From assembly GCF_000149955.1 (NCBI RefSeq), contig NC_030994.1, positions 310,001-374,000 of the forward strand: a stretch of 64,000 bases of DNA, read 5' to 3'. This DNA comes from Fusarium oxysporum f. sp. lycopersici 4287. Lineage: Eukaryota; Ascomycota; Sordariomycetes; Hypocreales; Nectriaceae. A program made the translations under genes and the position numbers. Of this stretch, positions 1-13,931 are shown in pieces (positions within the stretch are counted from its first letter, which is position 1; each line of letters opens with the position of its first letter). Below the pieces are notes generated by a model, which saw only the letters and a program-made list of their open reading frames with translations, had not been told where the DNA came from and searched no databases.

Positions 1-2012
<2,012 letters not shown>

Positions 2013-2688
2013 TGTAATAACTGCTGTCCATTAATCGTACCAGCGAGCGGGACTCTTTAAATAAAGTGCTCGCCAAGACTGTACATCTTGGCTTACAGGC
2101 GTCCCATGTTGATAGCAAGGTCCTCCGTCCCGTTGTCAGCCAATCGTGGGATTAGAATCTTTAGCCCCCAAGCTGTCGGAGAGCTCGGGGCTAAAGCTGA
2201 CGATCTTGGGTGACGTGTAGCGTGGTCCCAAACCCCACAAGCCCTGCCTTGAAACCAGTTGACATTATCCCGTTTCGGCTATTCAAAAAGCGTCCATGTT
2301 GAGATCAGCCCTACGAGCTGGCGGCTGACGTCTGGGGATAAAGGTTGAATTGCCGGTTTGAGCGAGCTGAACTTTGCTAGGCGGATTGATAGCAAGAATC
2401 AGAGGCAATTGCATCATCTACATCTTCAAATTACTTGAATTGCCTTTTTCACTCTAATACAGTCGTAGATCCTCCTATTCTACAGGCCACTATAATTGGC
2501 CGATTCTAAAAGCTTATCCACGTTAAAAGTCTCGGCAAAGTCTGACCCGAGTTTCGGATGAATCAAAAACATCGGCAGTTTCACTTGGCAGCAGATAAGA
2601 GTAAAAGGTTAAATTCATCGGCCGATTTTAAACTTGTAAAGTTAGAGTTCCCGTTAGAGTTTAATAAGCGTAACATTCATGTTGATCG
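2013..2688. other. Intergenic: amidase promoter side and regulator 3' flank
   Basis: The amidase starts at 2012 reading left, and the homeobox gene ends at 2689 reading left, so this holds the amidase promoter and the regulator's 3' flank. A short open frame at 2558-2779 runs antisense to the regulator's last exon and is not credible. No further gene is seen. Confidence 0.5.
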
Positions 2689-5282
2689 TTATATCTGGCC
2701 ACTGTTATTCAGCGCCTCTGTAATACCGACATCTCGTTTAAACGCCTCGAGCCAATCTTTGTTCTCTGCGATGGTTTGATTAAATGGGTCGTCACTAAAT
2801 TGTTAGCAAATTTGAAGTATCAGCAGATCGAGTTTAAAAAGGACACGTACTCGTTGTAGCTGATCCATCGCGCGTAATGTTGGATCTCTTCGTCTGAGGG
2901 AACGCGACTTGCTGGATTATGGGGTGACATTATCCCAGTTACCCAACGTCGTAATTCCTGCGTGAACCATCGCCAGTAATTGTGATCATTCAGAAAAGCT
3001 GTACTTGTTTTGAGAACGAGACCTCGTGCGGCGAGGAGATGGGGATCTGGACGAAGTGGCGTGTTCCACGCTTCGGAGGTTTCTGTCGTCGTGGAATGTC
3101 GTTGTCGGAACGCGGCTAGCCAATAATCGTCATCTGCTGCTGTATGATTGAGATTTGAATCTGAGCCGTGAATAATAACGCGCGCTTGTCGGCGAAGGTC
3201 ATCGTCGGGTGGTTCAATGCCAATGACGCGTTGCAAATCGAGGTAAGCCCCAAGTTCTTGCTCCAGGCGCGTATAATCTTGAATCATAGCGTTCAAGTTC
3301 ATTCCCTCGGATAAACCAATCAGCTCAATTCCTGTGCGTTGTCGGAACGGCAGCAGCCAATCCCCGGGTAAATGAATGATCTTGATGAGCCAATTCGCGA
3401 TGAAATCAGATGGCGTTGCTGAAACTTCCTCCAATCGACCGACAATTCTGCAGCATTCTTCTCGCAACTCATCATCTCTAATACTCAGTCCAAGGAGCTG
3501 CTTCGCTTGTACAAACTCTTGCAGCTGTGTCTCAAAAGGACATCCTTCAAAGATGTTGTTCTTTCCACTAATTTCCAGCGAAGAAAGTCGACTCTCGGCG
3601 TTTGATCGCATTGGTCCGAATTGAGCTTGTTGTGAGATTTGAACGTTCGAAAATACCAGATCTCTGAGCCAGGATGGACAGACCAAGTCGCCATGAGACA
3701 ACGGTTCGGCGGCAAATAGGATCCGGCACGCCTCGAGCTGCATTTCATCGCCGGTCGGCATTCGCGCATGTTTGTAAAAGTGATTCTGCATGAAATACGC
3801 GAGCTCCAGTTTGAGTAACTCATAAGCTGTTCGGGGTGTTTCAACAAGTGCACGACTTCCTTCGAAAGGGAAAGGACTATTGCGTTCAGTTTCGATAAAG
3901 TCTAATATGTCAGTAACTCAACTAACAGGTCCGCGATAAAACTCACAAGGAGGAATCGAGTTCTCGACAAGCTCAAGAATATGCGGTTCAAATCCCCAAT
4001 CACCCTTCCAATCAGCCATAGTCTTGCCCGTCTTGAAATGATCTGCTAGATGATGCACACGGTCTATCCACGTTTCCATGACGAGATTGCAGAAACCGCA
4101 TCGGGAGTGTATTGCAGGCGGCGGAGCTTTCCACTGTCTCATCGGCCACTCGGCGAATTTGGCGTTGTGGACCAATTTCAGATGTTGATTGAGATGGTCC
4201 TTTCGATTAAACGTACGTTCTTGAACAGGTCGATTCTTGCACGCTGAGTAATTGTGTGTTTCGATGTGTGCATCGTCAGGATCGACATGACCGCAGAAAA
4301 CGCAGCGAATTTCGGGACTATCGGCTTTTTGGCCACGGGGTCCTTCTGGACTGCAGACCCATCGTTCCAGAGGCAGATGAAGAGAATTCTCGTGTCGTTG
4401 CCAATCGTGCTTTGCTCGGAATGTCTCGGTGCAGAATGTACATTGGAATGCCTTTCGGGGAGCTGCGAGAGATCTTCGCTCTTCTTTATATGCACGTCTT
4501 CTGCGACGAGAACTTCCCCGACTAAAGAGCTCATTGAGGCCGAGTGATGAGCGGCTCGTATGAGAATTAACTGAGCTGATTGAGCTAGACCTCGATGTGC
4601 CGACACTTCTAACTGATGGCGTTCGAGACAGTCTCGTATATGGACTCGTGGAACCTATCCTATTAGCCTTACTCACTCACGCTTCGCCAAACTCACCTGA
4701 TTGCGGTCGCACTGAAGCTACAGCTCTTGCAATCGCAGTAACAGCAGCTGGTTCATCCTCAGGCGGTGAATCAACCCATCGCTGCAAAGGATCCATATCA
4801 GACGTATTCCTCACAGCAGGCGTCCCAGGTCTCGGCGGTATATCCATAGCTGGCGTATCACCATGTCTCGGCGAAGAAGCACTCGACGGAATCTTTCCTC
4901 GTCGTCTCGCATTAGCCAACCAATTAGATATCTGCGTCTTTGTAAGCCCCGTCTCCTCCTGCAGCATCCGTCGCTCAGGTTCGCGCGGATACGGATGGTT
5001 CTGATGCGTCGCGAGCCAATTCTTCAATATCCTCACCGACTCCCTCGTGAACCTCCCGCCGACCTTTGCAGGCGGCGCTGGTGTCGCTTGTTGAGTGTAT
5101 CCATGCAGCGACAGGGGAGTGAAGGGATTTTGCGGCACAGGATGAGTTGGAGCAAGATTGGCCATTTCATTTGATAGGTCTGTTGGCGGGGCTGAGTCGG
5201 ACATGTAGGGGGTTAAATCATCGCTGATGAAGCCGTCCAATAGATCGACGTCTGTGAAGAGATTGGGGTTGTTGAAATTCAT
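2689..5282 (-). CDS. Homeobox (TALE/KN-like) and C2H2 zinc-finger regulator, copy 1
   Basis: Predicted nuclear DNA-binding protein of 816 residues from four exons (introns 4655-4696, 3902-3946 and 2795-2850, all consistent in phase). A KN-type homeodomain spans about residues 73-135, with helix 3 reading SNWLANARRR. Cys/His fingers follow: CTFCTETF with H-x4-H spacing, then CVFCGH and CGFCNL. The C-terminal half carries about four copies of a motif resembling P-x-D-x-E-(L/M), Glu/Gln-Ala-(Cys/Arg), then W and F. A paralogue with the same order and two shared intron positions is at 16579-18897 on the other strand; the first intron of this copy is absent there. The last exon was placed by matching DDDP(F/W)NQT in both copies. 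Targets are unknown. Confidence 0.85.
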
Positions 5283-5497
5283 GGCGGATGGTGACTGTAG
5301 GGGTCAATGCATGCAAGTCACTGTAAAGGTGAAGAAGAGAGGTCTGATCCCTTCAGTAAAGGTTATCAAGTGGCGGCATTGTCTGCTGGCTTCTGATTGG
5401 CTGACCAAAGGGAAACCTTGTCATCACGCCCTATTGATGGGGCGTCATGTGAGCGGGGAACTGAGGCTATGAGTAGGCTAATGAATTCTGGATATCT

Positions 5498-5923
5498 CTA
5501 TGAATGTCTATTTGCTTGGTGGAATGTTTCGTGAAGTTGAGATAACATGACGGGGATTGGTCTTTGGTTGATATAGATGTCGTCAAATTGTTTGAGGACG
5601 TCAGGGTATGGTCTGAGATAGTCTCTGGCCTGCCAAAGGTATTTCTCCGCCTTGGACGGATTGCCGGTATTCTGAAGCATTCGGGTGATGTATTCCTCGT
5701 GTCTCTTTCGCTCGTCTTCGGTGAGGTTTTCCTGGAAATGTTAGTGCGCCCTATGTAGGATCAGCAAACGTACCTTGATGTCAAACATGAGATTCATGGT
5801 TGGTTCGATGACGACTGCTTTAAAATCGACATCGGGATGCTCTTTTTGAAGATCCTTGGTTTGCGCCTCAAAGTCAGAGATTGACTGCTCTCGTGTCTTT
5901 TCGTACAACTGTTTTGAACTCAT
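5498..5923 (-). CDS. Small hypothetical protein, 127 aa
   Basis: Two exons (5923-5774 and 5731-5498) joined by a 42-bp intron with GTACGT donor and CAG acceptor encode a charged, helical protein of 127 residues beginning MSSKQLYEKT. The ATG at 5923 was preferred to an upstream in-frame methionine because the charged, structured sequence starts there. No domain is recognised. The C-terminal part contains NPSKAEKYLWQARDYL, which resembles a helical repeat but is too short to assign. It lies between the 5' end of homeobox copy 1 and the 3' end of the biotin gene, all on the minus strand. The good intron and sustained reading frame support a real gene; function is unknown. Confidence 0.6.
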
Positions 5924-6207
5924 TTCGGTATCTTTTTGATGTTTGGTTGATGTGCTGGTGAGTAAAACTGAGATTTCGTGATGGATTGACGTATGACCCC
6001 TCCGACACGTCAATCATGCAGGGGACTGTCGATCGCCCCAGAAATTGCATAACGTCACCAATTGCACTGGCGGGGGACGTTTGCAAGGCATCATTGGGGT
6101 ATGAAGCAATTGAAGATAACATGAATTTGAGGATAGCAAACATGCTTGTTAGACTCAGATTCGAGGCATCTCTCGTAAGCGAGAGCACTCATTTTGTGAG
6201 GTAGTGA

Positions 6208-8674
6208 CTATTTACTCAAAGCCCCCAATAACAACCCCTGCAACTCTTGAAGACTCTGTCGACTCGTCTTTTGACTCGCCATGACATAGAAGACGTTGCC
6301 CAAGATTCGGCTATGAGCATTCCAAGTCCCAGTTCCCTCTCTCAAATGAGTCTGAAGCTTCTTGGCAGCCAAACTCTTGTACCCAACACCATCATCATCC
6401 CTCAAACTAATCGCCAAAACACTTCCAAGAGCCCAAACACCTAAAACCTGCTGATTATGCGAGACATTGTTGACAAACTCTCTCGACCAAACAGACCAAG
6501 CCTGAGTATCTGTCTCCCAGTCACTCTCCGCCCATTCCCATTCTCCCCTCTTCTCCATATCCTGCATCTCCCGCACCGACTCAACAGCAACTTGGCATCC
6601 AACAGCATGAGCCGTATAACTATGTCCATGCAGCAAAGCGTCACTCTTGTCATCACTAACAAACGCATCAAAGATACTCTCAGATGCCATAGTCGTGCAG
6701 AGCGGTACAAGCCCTCCCGTAAGTAGTTTAGCGTTGACAGAGATGTCGGCGTCGGTGCCGAGGAACGACGCCGCTGTAAACCGACCGAGGCGGTATAGCC
6801 CGGTAAAAACTTCGTCGAAAATTACGGGGAGTCCAGACCATGAGAGTGGGTCCTTGGGGCTGGATCCATTGCCGAAGAGGTGAGGGGATCGACGGACGAC
6901 ATCCACTAGAGCTCTTTGGAAGAGGGGATCACTGGATTGTTAGAGCATGGAATGAGAGGAGAATGAGAAGACTTACACAAAGATCATGCCTCCTGCGCCG
7001 AGAATTATCGGCTCCATCATGAGAGCGCCGAATTTGCGACCTGATGCTTGGAGTTTCGAGAGAACGCCCTCGATGTAGCGTTCGTACTTTCGGTACTGCT
7101 CGGTATTGAGCCGAGATCCAAGATCAAAAACCTCCGAGATCGATTTGAGATGCGAATCTTGTCCCAGTTCATCCCTCAGACCACCAGGAACCTGAACAAC
7201 CCATTTTCCTTTGACGCATTGAATGGTTGGATAGTCAAACCAGTATCCCTTACCTTCATACCACTCAATCTTTTCATTGTACACACAAGGTTCTGCACAA
7301 TCCATCGCACCAATCGTATCACCATGATAACTCCCCTTGAGGCCAAGAATGTGGACATTATCATTCGGTCCCCAGCCATACCTCAGCCTCGCTGCACGTA
7401 GCGCCATCTTGACAGCGACTTCACACCCCGTACTTCCATTATCAGAGTAGAAGACACGTGAAAATCGTGGATTGTTCGCCCCCTCTAGTAGCATCTCCGC
7501 AAGCGCTAATGCAGGCTCGTGGATTGCCTCGGCAAACATGACGTGTCCGTAGCGACCGGCGGCATAGGCTGCTGCGAGGGTGAGGCGTGAGTTTGCATGG
7601 CCTAGACCTTGGGACCACCATGATGCTGAGCCGTCAAAGGCGGGTTGGAGGAGGTTGGGTGTCTTGGGATTGAGGACTTGGAAATAGTCGCCGTGGGCTG
7701 AGTCGATGGCTGAGATTGTATCTGCGGTGACGAGCTTTTGCTGGGTGAAGGGGTACCAGATTGATTTGCTTGCTTTGGAGCTCATTGATTTGAGGCGGGA
7801 GATGCGTTCTTTTCCTCGTTTGTCGAGAGCCTCGAGGACGTGGTCCACGTTGCTGGAAGCGTAGTACTCTTTCATCTGCTCGATGTCTTCCTTTTCGTTA
7901 TCCAGTCGAGAAGGCGGTTCGGGGACAGTATCGACTGATATGCCGCCTAACTTTGCAAAGTAGTCTCGGAGGTATTGATAGTTTTCGTACTTCATATCCT
8001 GGAACAGGAGAATTGACTCAATATCATGGCCGCGCATTCGCAAAGACTCATATGCTGAAATTGTCTGTGAGATGCCGCCGAGCTTCGAGTCGCCGACGAG
8101 AACGACTGGCGCACGCAATGGCGCGTAGAGATCAGCTTGGGTTGTGCCGGATGGACCAGGTGAGTGAACGCCTCCAGCAGTCTCTAGAAACAGCCATCCT
8201 GGACCCTCAGAGGCATATCGAGAGGTGGTGTCGTAGATCTTTGTGAGAACATCCTCATCGGATGGAATTGGCTACTCCGTAAGCTTCGTTCAGCAATCAA
8301 TTGACCTCATACCTTGCCAGATGCCTTCGCAGCGATATGAGGACTGCAGGGAATATCGTACTGAAAGAGCGTCTCATGGTTCGTCGACGGAGCATATCGT
8401 TGAATATGACTAATTTGTTAGACAATTCTCCCAGAATCACCAAACTTCTACTCCAATTAGCCAAATCTTCTCAATTGGCCTCAAACTTACACCATCCATC
8501 AGCCTCATTCGCAGCCCCAGTAGAAACCGGCTTCAGAAACCATGTCCTATCACCCCGCTTAACCGCAGAGTTACACAAAATCGTACTGAAAATCGTCTTT
8601 CCAACATCAGTATTCGCACCGTAAACCTGATGCGTTCGCAGCGATCGCCAGAGAAGAGCCGGGACCGGCGCCAT
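6208..8674 (-). CDS. Bifunctional dethiobiotin synthetase / DAPA aminotransferase
   Basis: A fusion carrying two consecutive steps of biotin synthesis. The N-terminal BioD-like half has the P-loop GANTDVGKT at residues 19-27 and catalyses ATP-dependent carboxylation of 7,8-diaminopelargonate to dethiobiotin. The C-terminal BioA-like half (from the WYPFTQQK region onward) is a PLP class III aminotransferase converting KAPA to DAPA, with GSTGCEVAVKMA and the likely PLP lysine in NAKLLTGG. Three introns fit: near 8410-8510, near 8272-8313, and 6932-6976 inside MIFVDPLFQR. The basic N-terminus (LLWRSLRTHQ) before the P-loop suggests mitochondrial import, in line with fungal and plant orthologues. 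The start at 8674 is the first ATG in frame with the P-loop. BioF is divergent 179 bp away. Confidence 0.93.
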
Positions 8675-8853
8675 TTTTTGTGATGAGTGAAATGGACAAA
8701 AGGGTTGAGGTGGAATGCCGCGGTTTATAATGGAGGGTCTAGATCGGCACGGCAAAGAGCTCCGGGCGGGGCGGGACTCAACATGTACTAAACCCAACAA
8801 ATTCCGCGTGCTTTACCAATTGAATTGGCCTGTGAGTTTTTAACTTTGTAACA
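8675..8853. promoter_or_regulatory. Shared promoter of the divergent biotin genes
   Basis: Only 179 bp separate the start codons of the BioD-BioA fusion (minus) and BioF (plus), so both promoters must lie here or overlap the 5' ends. A TATA-like TTTATAAT is at about 8724. Co-regulation is inferred from the layout. Confidence 0.6.
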
Positions 8854-10107
8854 ATGTCGAAACTGGAGCAGCAGTTGAAAGCGCGATTATTGGATCGTGA
8901 GAAACGATCGCAATTACGACGATTGACGACGTTTCCACCTGACAATGTCGACTTTTCGTCAAATGCATACCTCTCTCTGTCATCGGTACCTGAGATTCGA
9001 CGCGCCTATCACTCGCTTCTTGAGAATCATGCAGCGCCGCCTCCGTTGTTAGGCTCCGGTGGTTCACGACTATTGGACGGCAATTCAACCCTCGCGGAAA
9101 ATCTTGAGAGAGACATTGCGGCATTTCATAACGCAGATGCTGGGCTGTTGTTTAATTCGGGGTTTGATGCGAATGTCGGTCTTGTGAGCTGTTTGCCGCA
9201 GCCGGGGGATGTTGTTGTCTACGATGAGCTTATTCATGCGAGTGCTCATGATGGGATGAGGTTGAGTCGGGCGGGACGGAGGGTGTCGTTTAAGCATAAT
9301 TGTGTGTATGGGGAGGGTGGACTAGATGATGTTTTGAGTGGAATTGGGGGCGAGAAATCTGTGTTTATTCTTGTTGAAGGTGTTTACAGCATGGACGGCG
9401 ATGTCGCTCCTCTCAAAGAGATTGTCGAAAGCGTCAAAAGTCGAGTCCCAACTAATGGCTACATCATCGTCGACGAGGCACATTCTACAGGCATTTTTGG
9501 ACACCAAGGACGCGGTCTCGTATGCGAATTGGGTTTGGAAAAGGAAATATTTGCACGACTGCATACCTTTGGCAAAGCAATGAGTTCTTTTGGAGGTGAG
9601 TAAAGCTAAAACCGCTCATCCAACGAAGCTAACCATGCAGCTATTGTCTTGTGCTCACCCACGACGCGAGAGTATCTCATAAATTACGCACGAACTCTCA
9701 TCTACACGACTGCAATGCCATTCTCCTGTCTTGCGAGTATTGGCATCTCTTATCAGTATCTGCAGAGTGGAAGGGCTGATGAGAGGTTGAAGCATCTTTG
9801 GAGTCTGATCAGCTACACGCACAAGCTACTAGCGGAAGCATGCTCTTCCAGCCAATCAATTCGCGCGGAGGAAGCACCGAAATCACCGATTATACCGGTT
9901 TTTACATCACAGCCACGCAGTCTAGCTCAGTTTTGTCAGGAACGGGGGTTCACGGTTCGTCCGATTGTGGCGCCGACAGTACCCAAGGGCAGTGAAAGGG
10001 TTAGGATATGTGTACATGCAGGGAACACGATTGCGGAAGTGGAAGGATTGGTCGACACGATCAAGCTTTGGGTGCAGGCTCATGAAGGGGGGTCTGCGAA
10101 ACTTTAG
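8854..10107 (+). CDS. 8-amino-7-oxononanoate (KAPA) synthase, BioF-like, with PTS1
   Basis: PLP-dependent alpha-oxoamine synthase that condenses pimeloyl-CoA with alanine to KAPA, the first committed step of biotin-ring assembly. Two exons (8854-9595 and 9641-10107) give 402 residues. Visible marks are LLGSGGSRLLDG, the PLP-site Asp/His in VDEAHSTGIFG, and the Schiff-base lysine in HTFGKAMSSFG near residue 241. The last three residues are Ala-Lys-Leu, a valid peroxisomal targeting signal type 1; fungal KAPA synthase is known to be peroxisomal. Divergent from the BioD-BioA fusion. Biotin synthase (BioB) is not in the window. Confidence 0.93.
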
Positions 10108-10550
10108 ACATCGCCTGTGGAGATAGGTTGTAAAGATAATATAGACAGGAATGCCACTAGCAATCTGGGGCGTCTTCATTCTTACTAAACTCTTAGGAAG
10201 CCTTCAGCTAGGAATAATAGTTTAAGTTCGTGATGTAAGCGTAATACAATGACTAGTGAGGCGTCTCGGCAAACCTTACGCCCATCCATACTATCTTAGT
10301 ACAAACTAGTGTCTCGCGAGAGGACTATATAAACTCGACTTGCCCCAAGTCTCACTTCTCCTGATATTATCGAGGCCATTTAATTATGGGCACTCACCAT
10401 AGTAACGGTGCTATGAGGAGTTGCAGCTTCATCACCATCATCGCTTAGCGTCATGAATCAACGAATACATCGGCATCTATGTTTACTTAGACAAAATGAT
10501 AACTGAAAGCAATAATCGAAAAGCTCCTTTGCCTAGAGCATCGTCTATAT
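10108..10550. other. Convergent 3' flanks, no gene
   Basis: BioF and the glycosyltransferase-like gene end toward each other here. AT-rich 3'-UTR-like sequence; nothing else is supportable. Confidence 0.5.
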
Positions 10551-12275
10551 CTACAGCTCTCCCTGTCCATCCCGAAACACCTCATCGTACCACGGCTTCT
10601 CCGCCTCCGCCTTTTCCGTCTTTGCACGGCAAACGTACCCGAACTCACGCTCTACGATACTGACCTCCCCCGAATCGATAATGAACGTTCTCGGCTTCTT
10701 CTGAGTGACATTCGACCGCGACTCCCAGTACACCAATCGTTCCCCGTTGACGGCAATCTCCAGTAATGGCTCCGCTTCGACGACCTCCAGTTGAGACTTG
10801 ATGAGTTGGCGAAGGTACGGAAAGAACCAAATCCTATCCCACCAGAGATAGCGACGTTTCTTTGCTCCATCTTTGTGAGCGTTGTGGTGAACAACCACGG
10901 GAATGGCAGTGGAGTAGAAATCGGCGTACACAGGCATGTCTCCCCAGTCTGCTGGATCCTGAAGGATCTGGTTCAGTGGGTTTGTAGAAGATTGTATATC
11001 TTCTGGCACACCGTCTAGTCTTGGCTCAATGCCGAGAGACACTGACTTTTCAGCAATACCAGTCTCGTTATTCAGCGCAATGATCTCGCCATCTTGTTCC
11101 TCGAAGACAGTTGGAATGAACAGATTCTGCATATAGTCCAGTCCGACATGATACTCAAAGTCGCTATGCATAACATCGAAGCTCTTGTCCTTTTGAGACA
11201 CGGTATTCTTGCGAAGCCAGCGACGCCAGACTTCTTGTTCCGCAAAGATCTCACCGAATATTCCTTGATCGCTGTACAAGTCTTTGCCATTCACCAAACC
11301 TCTCTGCATTCGCTCATGCACGCGACGAAAGTATTTTCTCATATCGCCAACAGGACCAATCATGCTCCCGCTATTGAGATATTTCGGTCGTACATCATGG
11401 AATACGTTAGGGTCTTTGTCGGTATTCGGTCCGTAGAGGTCTTTACGAGCTTGGCTTTCGGGGAGCTGATGGCAGTGGAGGACGGAGCCTGATGATGGCG
11501 GAGGGAAGCATTTCTTTTGGGCTGAAACGATTATGGTCTGTTCCATTGGAGGTTTGCCTCGACGGTTCCATTGTGACGCCAGTCGTTGGTTAGCTTGACG
11601 GTTTGCTTCGTGATATCGCTTGAGGAGGACCTCTGGCGGAAGCTGGTACCAAACGTCATACGAATCCGTCAGTACAACTATATCATTCTCCTCGAGTCTA
11701 TTCTCGTCCGAAGTGTCGGCCTTCGAAACGCTATCAAGATACTCCAGAGTACCTGTAATCTTTGCGAGGTGAGACCCTCCCTTCCAACCTTTAGACTTAT
11801 CGTACGTCTTACCCCAGTTCACAATAACTGGAGCTGGATACCCTAATGCCAACGCACTGGTGATGACTTTGCATAAATCGTGGTCTGGGTTATTGGCAGG
11901 GAGGACTATACTAAGCCGTCGATCCTTTGAAGGAAGCTTGGCAATGTCCTGCTGAGGGTACGTCTCATAGGCCTGGCCAGCCGCAACCTCTCCGGCCAAG
12001 AATGCGCGGCCCTGGTTACATTAGCATTGGCGTTGGGGGCTCATTTCTCGCCTTACCTTTAGGGAGGTGAGTGCTAGGAGGCCAGGGAAAATGAGGAGAG
12101 CGGCGATGAGGATTAGAATTGTCTTGAGGGGGAGACGAAGAATGCGTTTTGCGAAGAGCTGGAGGCTTGAACCATTCTTCTCGGGGGTGACAACATCTTC
12201 AAGACTGCTGCTGGAATCAACCCGTTTGTAGCCTTGAGGCCATATCTGGGGGATCATTTGGCGTAGAGTGTTCAT
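10551..12275 (-). CDS. Type II membrane glycosyltransferase-like protein (PLOD-type fold)
   Basis: Two exons (12275-12057 and 12011-10551, 45-bp intron) encode 559 residues. A short cytosolic N-terminus is followed by one transmembrane anchor at about residues 50-72 and a large domain expected in the Golgi or ER lumen. That domain resembles the glycosyltransferase part of procollagen lysyl hydroxylase-like and related fungal proteins: VVLTDSYDVWYQLP carries an Asp-x-x-Asp element where a DxD metal site is expected, and LNSGSMIGPV matches the (Y/L)NSG(L/S)-x-G motif of such transferases. Donor and acceptor sugars are unknown. A TATATATAA-like element near 12332-12342 may be its TATA box. Confidence 0.72.
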
Positions 12276-12661
12276 GTCGTACGTTTAACAAATAACATAA
12301 ACGAAATGCTAAGTTATTTCAGGGGAAATCCCTTATATATAAACAACTCATCACATTATTTTATTTCTGCATCGCCACAGCAGGAACAAATCTCCACATA
12401 TCTTGGCAACTGATACAGTGACGGTTCACTACTTGGCGTCAGCACATCAACGCACCACAGCAGAGACTGGCATTAAGCAGGAAATTATAAACCTTCACCG
12501 TCCAATTAGATCTCCTGGTGCCATGATCCTTGGCGATGCCGAACGTCCCGAGCACGCCGCTCAAGGGTGGAGGTTACCCATGCGCCTACGTAGCATCCTG
12601 CCTAGCGTCTTGGTATACATCAAAAGAGAGAATAGGGTCTCGCTTGGAGTAAATGACGCGG
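12276..12661. other. Promoter side of the glycosyltransferase-like gene
   Basis: Upstream of the minus-strand gene starting at 12275 and downstream of the F-box gene. A TATA-like stretch sits about 60 bp upstream of the ATG. A short plus-strand open frame here overlaps the F-box gene antisense and is not credible. Confidence 0.4.
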
Positions 12662-13390
12662 TTAAACGACTCTTGCGTTTCGTCTTCCGGTGTCTTTGGG
12701 CTGGTATGCCTCGTGGTCAATCCCATGTGTACCCCATTTTCTCCACCATCGATTTCCGTAGGATAATCCTTTGCTACGACTCCAATGGTTGTTTGGTGTT
12801 TTTCGCACCTTTCTCCGCCCGTGAGTGCCTGTTCTATAATTAGATATTGTTAAAGTCGAGATAAGATACGTACATCTCCCGTTGTTTCTCTTTGTTCGAG
12901 TTGTAAACTGGTTGCACTCCGCACAGTACTTTCGATCGCCCATCCAACCCCGCAATCTCATGAACAAAGGACATGAAATGCATGCGCAATGTTTCTTGCA
13001 GTATGAAACGTTGCAGACTGGGTGATCGGTTGGGTACATTCGACATCTGTAACAGACTTTGCAGCCTCTGTATTCATGGCGTCTGAAGCGATGGCCGGTT
13101 GGGAAGTAGATGACTTGTTGCTCTCTAGCGCCGTCGCAACCTGGCCGGCGGGGAATGTTGTTGTGATAAGGATCTCGGCATTCTGAAGGGACGTCGGGGG
13201 TTGGACCAAGTTGATCGACCCATGTAAGATTAGGTTTGCTGGGGATGAGTGGTGTGACGAGATTTCGCATATCAGGGCCAGTTAATGAGAGGCAGACTAG
13301 GTCGTTTCTGGAGCAGAAGTTTAGGATCTCGAGTTTGAGCTCTGGGGGGAACTTGTGAAAGAGAGTGAAGGGTTCTGGAGATGCTGACAT
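12662..13390 (-). CDS. F-box protein with a cysteine-rich region
   Basis: The N-terminus (LFHKFPPELKLEIL, with LVCLSLT after it) is an F-box, the Skp1-binding motif of SCF ubiquitin ligases. A cysteine-rich stretch follows with several Cys-x2-Cys pairs (CKVCYRC, CISC, CAEC), possibly zinc-binding, as in many fungal F-box proteins with unknown substrates. The open frame reads through to 12662, but a candidate intron lies near 12832-12867 (donor GTATCT, acceptor ATTATAG). Splicing it keeps the same downstream frame and removes an Ile/Leu-rich insert after the last CysCys region. The exact C-terminus is uncertain. Confidence 0.72.
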   Translation of the reverse strand: MSASPEPFTLFHKFPPELKLEILNFCSRNDLVCLSLTGPDMRNLVTPLIPSKPNLTWVDQLGPTPDVPSECRDPYHNNIPRRPGCDGAREQQVIYFPTGHRFRRHEYRGCKVCYRCRMYPTDHPVCNVSYCKKHCACISCPLFMRLRGWMGDRKYCAECNQFTTRTKRNNGRCTYLISTLTISNYRTGTHGRRKVRKTPNNHWSRSKGLSYGNRWWRKWGTHGIDHEAYQPKDTGRRNARVV

Positions 13391-13931
13391 GATGTCAGAT
13401 GCGGCTGAATAGAGAAGGTAAAGTTGGTTGGTATTGAGTATCTAAATATGATGAAGGAGAAAAGCTGAGATATTTATGAGTCTTGTTCTTTGTGCTACAT
13501 ACTCCAATCTCGATTGTCGCAAGGCATCTTAGGCAGCCTTTCACAGACTCCGCAAGTCAGTCACGTGTGGCGTGTCAGCCTCGAAATGTGGGGATTCTGC
13601 CTGATTTACCGCCACATGAGAGCAGAACTACCTTTTGCCTTATGTTTCGTTTGAGATCATCTCTGGCCACTTGCTTGGAGGTTAAATTAACTTTATCTTT
13701 CCGAAAAATCAAATAAAATACTGTCACAAAATAGACTTTGGAGTTAAAGGGGACACCAAACGAACTCTCACTTATGTCAAAGCCTACAATGAATACAGCA
13801 CCAAACGTGTCAGAAGGTTTTCTAACGTGATGCAGTCCCCTTTCCCATGCCACTTCGTGCACCCATGTTGTCAATCGCTTTTCATCTCATCTTACAGCTA
13901 AGGTTTTGTGCTCGCGGCAATCAAACTCTCA
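13391..13931. other. Intergenic between the F-box and MFS genes
   Basis: F-box promoter and MFS 3' flank, both minus strand. AT-rich with no supported gene; short open frames on both strands lack coding character. Confidence 0.4.
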
